Both the position numbers and the translations under genes were made by a program. Positions 7,829 to 11,468 of a stretch of 11,468 bases of DNA are shown in pieces. Each line of letters starts with the position of its first letter. The first letter of the stretch is position 1. Source of the stretch: Desulfofustis sp964433645 (GTDB lineage: Bacteria; Desulfobacterota; Desulfobulbia; Desulfobulbales; Desulfocapsaceae); NCBI GenBank assembly GCA_964433645.1, contig CAYSSK010000115.1, forward strand, positions 1 to 11,468. Reading direction: 5' to 3'. The notes under the pieces are model-generated. The model had not been told where the DNA came from, did no database searches, and saw nothing but the letters and a program-made list of their open reading frames with translations.

Positions 7829-7858
7829 AAACTAACATAAGTGTCGGGAGGTTCAGCA

Positions 7859-8848
7859 ATGGTTCGCTCATTTATCCCTGTCTTTGTCTGTTTTTGCCTG
7901 CTGCTTGGCGTGGTAAGCACAGGCCGGGCGGCACCGACTGTCATCCGTTTTTCTCATGTGGTCGGCGACCAGACGCCGAAGGGGCAGGCGGCATTGAAGC
8001 TGAAAAGTTTGGTTGCGGAACGGATGTGGGGGCGCTTCGCCGTGGAAGTATATCCCAACTCCACCCTCTTTGATGATGACCAGATCTTCGAGGCGCTGCT
8101 TCTCGACGACGTCCAGATGGCAGCGCCAAGCGTGTCGAAGTTCACCTTATACACCAAAAAACTTCAGGTGTTCGACCTGCCTTTTCTCTTTCAAGATATG
8201 AGCGCCGTGGATCGTTTTCAACAGTCCCTGGAGGGCCAGGCTTTGTTGAACTCTCTGAGCGATCGGGGACTGATCGGCTTGGGCTACATTCATAACGGGA
8301 TGAAACAATTATCGGCGAACCGCAAATTATCGGTTCCCCAGGATGCGGCCGGCCTGAAGTTCAGAATTCAATCGTCGGACGTATTGAAAGCACAGTTTGC
8401 CGCCATCGGTGCCGAGGCTGTCCCGAAACCGTTCTCTCAGGTCCATTCCCTGTTGTCGACCGGAGTGATCGACGGTCAGGAGAATACCTGGTCCAATATA
8501 TTTTCCAAGAAATTTTACACGGTGCAAACGCATATCACCGAATCAAATCACGGAGTGATCGATTATATGGTGGTGACCTCCAGAAATTTCTGGGAAAGTC
8601 TCAGCCCTGAGGATCAAAGGGACCTGCAAACCGCAGTCAATGATGCGATTGCATTTGCCAACGAGCTGGCGGGAAAAGCCGATCGGGAGGCACGTCAGCA
8701 GGTGATCGATGCCGGTACCGCCGAGGTTGTGCAATTGTCGCCAAATGAGAGGAGTCAGTGGGTCGAGGCGATGCGCCCGGTGTGGCAACAATTCGAGCAG
8801 GAGATCGGCAAGGATCTGATCGAGCAGGCTTACCGGGCCAATCAGTGA
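7859..8848 (+). CDS. TRAP-type solute-binding protein, DctP family
   Basis: A 329-residue periplasmic binding protein. Residues 1-24 form a signal peptide with a hydrophobic core and a likely cut after GRA. The mature protein starts with the family pattern VIRFSHVVGDQTPKGQAA. It carries the ligand-pairing Arg in GLKFRIQSS (R169), which normally contacts a carboxylate. It also has the typical VIDGQENTWSNI and ESNHGVIDYMVV segments and a SLSPEDQ C-terminal helix start, so an organic acid ligand is expected. The start is ATG 7859 with GGGAGG at 7846-7851, seven bases away; the in-frame GTG at 7841 lies upstream of that SD and is rejected. No DctQ or DctM membrane genes follow, so it is an orphan here. 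It sits 30 bases after the chemoreceptor gene. A role as the receptor's ligand-delivery partner is more likely than transport alone, though distant permease genes cannot be excluded. Confidence 0.93.
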   Translation: MVRSFIPVFVCFCLLLGVVSTGRAAPTVIRFSHVVGDQTPKGQAALKLKSLVAERMWGRFAVEVYPNSTLFDDDQIFEALLLDDVQMAAPSVSKFTLYTKKLQVFDLPFLFQDMSAVDRFQQSLEGQALLNSLSDRGLIGLGYIHNGMKQLSANRKLSVPQDAAGLKFRIQSSDVLKAQFAAIGAEAVPKPFSQVHSLLSTGVIDGQENTWSNIFSKKFYTVQTHITESNHGVIDYMVVTSRNFWESLSPEDQRDLQTAVNDAIAFANELAGKADREARQQVIDAGTAEVVQLSPNERSQWVEAMRPVWQQFEQEIGKDLIEQAYRANQ

Positions 8849-8913
8849 GGATCTTCTGGTCTCTCCAGCGAGTCGTTCGGTGTCGACCCTTATCAAATTG
8901 CCGCTCGTCGGTA

Positions 8914-8940
8914 TGCCGGCACCGGCCTACTCTGCCGGCA
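8914..8940 (+). repeat. Paired TGCCGGCA palindromes forming a hairpin
   Basis: The self-complementary octamer TGCCGGCA occurs at 8914-8921 and 8933-8940. The two copies can pair as an 8-bp stem around an 11-base loop. It lies 65 bases after the binding-protein stop and has no T-run. Possible roles are a 3'-end stabiliser or a Rho-related pause. Confidence 0.45.
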
Positions 8941-8943
8941 AAG

Positions 8944-8965
8944 CCCGGCTGGCCGGTCAGCCGGG
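8944..8965 (+). repeat. GC-rich hairpin, second of a pair
   Basis: CCCGGCTG at 8944-8951 pairs perfectly with CAGCCGGG at 8958-8965 around the loop GCCGGT. It follows the TGCCGGCA hairpin by three bases, giving two adjacent strong stems. No U-tract follows on either strand, so it is not called a terminator. Confidence 0.5.
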
Positions 8966-9146
8966 GCGCGGTTGGACCGCCTGTTGAATATCGCTGCAGC
9001 AGGGCAGTTGGTCGCGTGGCGCGCGTCAGGTGAGACTTGTCGTGAGTCTGCTTGTACAGTCCGTATCGTAGCTGATCCGTGCCGACGTCGATCCGCCACT
9101 CTTTGAAAAATGTGCCGGGGGCGGCGCCCGCTTGCCTGGCTACGAT

Positions 9147-9177
9147 TGGCAAACCAAATGGCAAACAAATGGCAATG
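9147..9177 (+). repeat. Short tandem repeat, unit TGGCAAACAAA
   Basis: Three successive units begin TGGCAA, at 9147 (12 bases), 9159 (11 bases) and 9170 (partial). The 11-12 base period is close to one DNA helical turn, so a protein could bind the same face in each unit. It lies about 115 bases upstream of the candidate promoter. It is short enough to be chance. Confidence 0.45.
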
Positions 9178-9291
9178 TCGTCAGAAACGGCGGGGGGATG
9201 ATCAGGGCCGGCTGTTTTCATACGCGTTGCCGCGGCTGATGCGCCGTGACTGGAACTGCGGCGTCGTTTCCTGTTGGACATGATTATTCAG

Positions 9292-9320
9292 TTGAATCTT
9301 GGGGAAGCAGAAGATATAAA
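9292..9320 (+). promoter_or_regulatory. Candidate sigma-70-type promoter for the Roadblock gene
   Basis: TTGAAT (9292-9297) and TATAAA (9315-9320) are separated by exactly 17 bases. They match the -35 and -10 consensus at 4/6 and 5/6. A start site would fall near 9327, giving a leader of about 128 bases that includes the 40-bp palindrome. A weaker alternative uses the perfect TTGACA at 9387-9392 inside the palindrome with CGTAAT at 9410-9415, also at a 17-base spacing. Confidence 0.5.
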
Positions 9321-9360
9321 AATGTATGTGTGACGTTCTCGTTGCAGGGTGAACCGTCGG

Positions 9361-9400
9361 GGGCTTCATGTCAACCGATCGATCGGTTGACATGAAGCCC
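9361..9400. promoter_or_regulatory. Perfect 40-bp palindrome upstream of the Roadblock gene
   Basis: Bases 9361-9380 are the exact reverse complement of 9381-9400, with the centre at CGATCG. As RNA it would form a hairpin of about 18 bp with a four-base loop in the leader of the 9455 gene. As DNA it could be an operator for a dimeric regulator. No T-run follows, so it is not a plain terminator. It ends 54 bases before the ATG. The symmetry is read directly from the sequence; the function is unknown. Confidence 0.8.
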
Positions 9401-9454
9401 AACGAATTCCGTAATCCGGTACCAGACAATGCCGGGCCATTCTGAAGGTAGGTA

Positions 9455-9862
9455 ATGATCAAAAAACTGCAGCGGTTGATTGCGTCGTTGTCCAAGGAAT
9501 TGCCGGGAGTTCTCGCTGTCGCGGTGGTCACCGTCGAAGACGGTCTTTCCATTGCCGAGGTGAGTAGAAAAGAGGGTCTTGAAACAGCGGCGGCATCCGC
9601 TTATCTGGCCTCGATTGTCAAATCCAACGGCAAGGCGATCGGACTGCTGGCAGACGACGAAGTGACCGACGATATCCTGATCACCACCAGCCGCTATCAT
9701 TTCATTATCCGGCATACGCCGGAACAGCCGTTTTTTATCTTTGTCATGACCAGCAAGGATGAGTGGCTCGGTAAAGCGAGGATGTTGATGAAACGATTCG
9801 AGGTAGAGTTGTCGCGCTTTTCCGCGGACCTGCTCGAACAATTCCGCCAGCCGACGGAGTGA
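9455..9862 (+). CDS. Roadblock/LC7 domain protein (MglB-like)
   Basis: A 135-residue cytoplasmic protein with a single Roadblock/LC7 fold. The opening LSKELPGVLAVAVVTVEDGL, an SAYLASIVKSNGKAIGLL helix-turn-strand and a terminal amphipathic helix (ARMLMKRFEVELSRF) fit the family. Such proteins dimerise and regulate small Ras-like GTPases; MglB of Myxococcus is the GAP of the polarity GTPase MglA. No MglA-like GTPase is visible here, so a partner must be elsewhere or the protein has another role. AAGG at 9445-9448 gives six-base spacing to ATG 9455. It has its own candidate promoter and a strong terminator, so it is probably a single-gene transcript. It converges with another Roadblock-containing gene, and a shared pathway is plausible. 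MglB is only an analogy, so no symbol is given. Confidence 0.82.
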   Translation: MIKKLQRLIASLSKELPGVLAVAVVTVEDGLSIAEVSRKEGLETAAASAYLASIVKSNGKAIGLLADDEVTDDILITTSRYHFIIRHTPEQPFFIFVMTSKDEWLGKARMLMKRFEVELSRFSADLLEQFRQPTE

Positions 9863-9884
9863 GGAAAGCAAAAGGCGGACCTGA

Positions 9885-9974
9885 AACATGAGCATTTCCG
9901 GGCAGCGCGGAGAGCGGGCGGAAATACTCATGTTCCATGGCCAACCAGAGAGGATCGGAGTTCTGAAAACTCCG
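9885..9974 (+). ncRNA. Structured 3' region downstream of the Roadblock gene (possible 3'UTR-derived RNA)
   Basis: A 16-base arm at 9885-9900 pairs with 9919-9934 with one mismatch around an 18-base loop. A second hairpin (CGGAGTT 9956-9962 with AACTCCG 9968-9974) follows. Together with the terminator at 10021-10055 this resembles the layout of a structured 3' UTR or a small RNA. No separate promoter is evident and no known RNA family was recognised. The ATG at 9888 lies within the stem and opens a frame that runs into antisense of the next gene, so it is not called coding. Confidence 0.4.
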
Positions 9975-10020
9975 CGCAAGCCGCTGCCGGAGAGCCGGCT
10001 GCGACGGTTGATTTTGAGCG

Positions 10021-10055
10021 AAAAGGCTTGGAGCGTTTTCCCCAAGCCTTTTTTT
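10021..10055 (+). terminator. Rho-independent terminator between convergent genes
   Basis: AAAAGGCTTGG (10021-10031) pairs with CCAAGCCTTTT (10042-10052) around a ten-base loop, with seven Ts at 10049-10055. This is a clear intrinsic terminator for the plus-strand Roadblock gene. It lies just past the stop of the minus-strand gene. Read leftward, the tail is only TTTT followed by CGC, so it may work in both directions but less well on the minus strand. Confidence 0.88.
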
Positions 10056-10063
10056 CTTGAGAA

Positions 10064-10423
10064 TCAGAGGTTGGCTGCTTTCTCGATGACTTTTGAATTC
10101 TTCTTGATCGTCAAGCGGATCCAGCCAAGGTTGGTGTCCTTGTCGGCAACGATGACCAGAAAGGCCTCACTGCCGACCGGTGCGAACATGACCGGTCCTT
10201 CGGTATATTCGAGCATGGTCATGTTCAGGTCTCCCTGCCCCAATTGATTGCCCATCGATTCGGCCGATCCGAAGCCGGATGAGGCGATGGCGCCGATCAT
10301 TTCCGCATCGATGCCGCTCCGGGCGATGTTGTCGAGGAGGAACCCGTCGCGGCCAACCAGGCAAGCGGTATGTACGCCCTCAATGTTTGTGAACTCGGCT
10401 AGAATTTTCTGGATGTCGGTCAT
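10064..10423 (-). CDS. Possible internally initiated Roadblock-only product (119 aa)
   Basis: Codon 330 of the fusion gene is ATG (10423 down to 10421), exactly where the Roadblock domain begins (MTDIQKILAEF). Eight bases upstream ends an AAGAGG purine stretch, a good Shine-Dalgarno match inside the coding sequence. Internal initiation would make a free 119-residue Roadblock protein, similar in size to the 135-residue neighbour, alongside the full-length protein. Fusion of two formerly adjacent genes would also explain this. There is no direct evidence of translation. Confidence 0.4.
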   Translation of the reverse strand: MTDIQKILAEFTNIEGVHTACLVGRDGFLLDNIARSGIDAEMIGAIASSGFGSAESMGNQLGQGDLNMTMLEYTEGPVMFAPVGSEAFLVIVADKDTNLGWIRLTIKKNSKVIEKAANL

Positions 10424-11410
10424 TTCATTGTCCTCTTCTGGAGTTGACGTTTGCTGCTCGTTATTGGCGGCCGGCGGATCCGGTTGATTGTCTTGTTGCG
10501 GCGGGGGGTTATCCGGCGGTAATGGCGGTTTGGCTTCTGCCTGAGCGGCAGCAAGCGGTGCGGTAGCCATTTCCGGTCCGGTGTCGGAGATGGTCCCGGG
10601 GAGTCCGTCATCGGCAAAGTCCGCCAGCGCCGCTTCGGCTTCGTCTTCCAGCGGTGCAATGATATCGCCGGTATCGAGATCCTCCAGCGTGGCGGCAGGA
10701 CCATGGTCATTATCCTCCGTTTCCTGTCGTGGAGCCGCTTCATCGTTCCGGACGGCAGCTTCGAAAAGGAGTGATTCCAGGCTCTTGTTTATGCTGATAA
10801 TCGGCGGCTCGACTCCTCTGATGTTCTGTAAGGTCCCGTCGTTGAAGGTGATGATCTTGAAAAAGGCCTCTTCGCCGCTGGCCTGGTCACACATCGCATG
10901 GACAACGGCGCCGTTCTTGAAGAACAGCATGCCTTCCTGTTCGGCGGTGGTTACCTTGAGCGCCGCGGTGGCCTGCGAGAGTCCGTTGAACTGGATAATA
11001 TCCATCAGGTCGATACCGTTGATCGTGCCTTGAAAGCCATCGCTGGTCTTCAGGACATTCTTGACGATATCGCGCATGTCTTTGATGTCGAACGGCTTTT
11101 CGATAAAGCGGAGGCTGCCGCTCATCATCGCTTCCCGCTCGTAGGCGCTGGACGGATAGGCGGTCATGATAATGACGCCGGTGTCCGGGTAGCGGTTGTT
11201 GATCTCGATGAGCAGGTCGAGACCGTTCATGCCGGGCATGTTGATATCGGTAATTACCAGTTCGACCGTGGTGTCGCTGAGCACGGCCAGCGCTTCCTCC
11301 CCGGAGCGGGCGGAGAGTATTTCCACGTCCGGCATGCCCTTGTTCAGATTTCTCTGGAGCATCCAGAGCATGTCTTCTTCATCGTCGACAACGAGAACTT
11401 TTTTCGTCAT
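10064..11410 (-). CDS. REC-DUF4388(PATAN)-Roadblock fusion protein
   Basis: A 448-residue cytoplasmic protein in three modules. Residues 1-122 are a receiver with D10/D11/E12, phospho-Asp D55 in VITDINMPGMNG, T83 and K105 in EKPF. Residues about 125-222 match a DUF4388/PATAN domain (GFQGTINGIDLMDIIQFNGL, then GMLFFKNGAVVHAMC and GEEAFFKII). Residues about 223-329 form an acidic linker rich in Ala, Pro and Gln. Residues 330-448 are a Roadblock/LC7 domain (NIEGVHTACLVGRDGFLL). PATAN-REC regulators in cyanobacteria act on type IV pilus motility, and Roadblock domains bind small GTPases, so an effector linking phosphorylation to pilus or polarity control is a reasonable inference. Start ATG 11410 has a GAGGA SD about six bases upstream. 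An internal ATG at residue 330 may give a separate Roadblock product. The gene converges on 9455 and is not in the kinase operon, so its cognate kinase is not proven. Confidence 0.88.
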   Translation of the reverse strand: MTKKVLVVDDEEDMLWMLQRNLNKGMPDVEILSARSGEEALAVLSDTTVELVITDINMPGMNGLDLLIEINNRYPDTGVIIMTAYPSSAYEREAMMSGSLRFIEKPFDIKDMRDIVKNVLKTSDGFQGTINGIDLMDIIQFNGLSQATAALKVTTAEQEGMLFFKNGAVVHAMCDQASGEEAFFKIITFNDGTLQNIRGVEPPIISINKSLESLLFEAAVRNDEAAPRQETEDNDHGPAATLEDLDTGDIIAPLEDEAEAALADFADDGLPGTISDTGPEMATAPLAAAQAEAKPPLPPDNPPPQQDNQPDPPAANNEQQTSTPEEDNEMTDIQKILAEFTNIEGVHTACLVGRDGFLLDNIARSGIDAEMIGAIASSGFGSAESMGNQLGQGDLNMTMLEYTEGPVMFAPVGSEAFLVIVADKDTNLGWIRLTIKKNSKVIEKAANL

Positions 11411-11468
11411 GCTGGTTCCTCATGGTTTCCCCCGTCCCTGCCGTCGGGACAAATCGTCCCGTTCGCGG

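Larger units (their letters stand above)
8849..9454. other. 606-base intergenic region without a credible gene
   Basis: No reading frame here has both a ribosome binding site and protein-like composition; the open frames are Arg/Pro-rich shadows. It holds two GC-rich hairpins (8914-8940, 8944-8965), a short tandem repeat (9147-9177), a promoter-like pair (9292-9320) and a perfect palindrome (9361-9400). There is no clear intrinsic terminator after the binding-protein gene, so the operon may end by Rho or read through. A structured RNA or degraded gene cannot be excluded. Confidence 0.6.

Noticed and set aside
7841..7843. GTG as start codon of the DctP protein
   Set aside because: It lies upstream of the GGGAGG site and would add residues before the signal peptide. 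ATG 7859 fits the SD and the signal peptide.
8637..9281. 214-codon minus-strand frame across the end of dctP and the intergenic region
   Set aside because: Arg/Pro/Ser-rich shadow composition, no ribosome binding site recognised, no domain, and an overlap with the DctP coding region.
9108..9281. Short plus-strand frame of about 57 codons in the intergenic region
   Set aside because: There is no Shine-Dalgarno sequence, the product is Arg- and Trp-rich, and no family is recognised.
9300..9454. Riboswitch (for example c-di-GMP type) in the Roadblock leader
   Set aside because: I could not match conserved core motifs of known riboswitches; only the perfect palindrome stands out.
8849..9454. 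Insertion sequence or CRISPR array in the intergenic region
   Set aside because: There is no transposase fragment, no terminal inverted repeats with target duplication, and no regularly spaced long repeats.
9888..10247. 119-codon plus-strand frame after the Roadblock gene
   Set aside because: The start sits inside a hairpin stem, the frame passes through the intrinsic terminator, and it continues antisense to the Roadblock domain of the next gene.
10581..11033. 150-codon plus-strand Ser/Ala-rich frame
   Set aside because: It is antisense to the linker and DUF4388 domain of the minus-strand gene. Its Ser-rich composition is a codon shadow.

Overview
This window looks like part of the chromosome of a moderately GC-rich Gram-negative bacterium. 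The best fit is a deltaproteobacterium such as a sulfate-reducer relative (Desulfobulbales-like). That placement rests on gene content and style (a REC-DUF4388/PATAN protein, Roadblock proteins, a TRAP binding protein beside a chemoreceptor) and is an inference. Nothing in the window is a phylogenetic marker.

Positions 1-8848 hold one long plus-strand gene run with short gaps that reads as an operon. It starts with a CheA/ChpA-type hybrid histidine kinase cut by the left edge, followed by two CheW-like adaptors and an M16 zinc peptidase that overlaps the second adaptor by ATGA. Next come an unrecognised 51-residue protein, a PilH-like single-domain response regulator, a PilJ-like chemoreceptor and a DctP-type TRAP solute-binding protein. 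The receptor tip and the PilH-like regulator resemble the Pil-Chp (type IV pilus) chemosensory class more than flagellar Che systems, so the likely output is twitching or surface behaviour. No CheR, CheB, PilG, pilin or pilus motor gene is visible here.

Positions 8849-9454 are a 606-base stretch without a credible gene. It holds two GC-rich hairpins, a short helically phased tandem repeat, a good sigma-70-like promoter and a perfect 40-bp palindrome just upstream of the next gene. Positions 9455-9862 encode a free-standing Roadblock/LC7 (MglB-like) protein. A structured 3' region (9885-9974) and a strong intrinsic terminator (10021-10055) follow.

The minus-strand gene at 11410-10064 converges on that terminator. 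It encodes a three-module protein: receiver, DUF4388/PATAN domain, long acidic/proline-rich linker, and a C-terminal Roadblock domain that has its own in-frame ATG and ribosome binding site.

Working model (inference): a periplasmic binding protein reports a small organic acid to the PilJ-like receptor. The receptor signals through two adaptors to the hybrid kinase, and phosphate passes to the kinase's own receiver, the PilH-like regulator and possibly the REC-PATAN-Roadblock protein. PATAN and Roadblock domains are known elsewhere as controllers of pilus motors and cell polarity, which suggests how the signal could reach the motility machine. The M16 peptidase and the 51-residue protein are the unexplained members.
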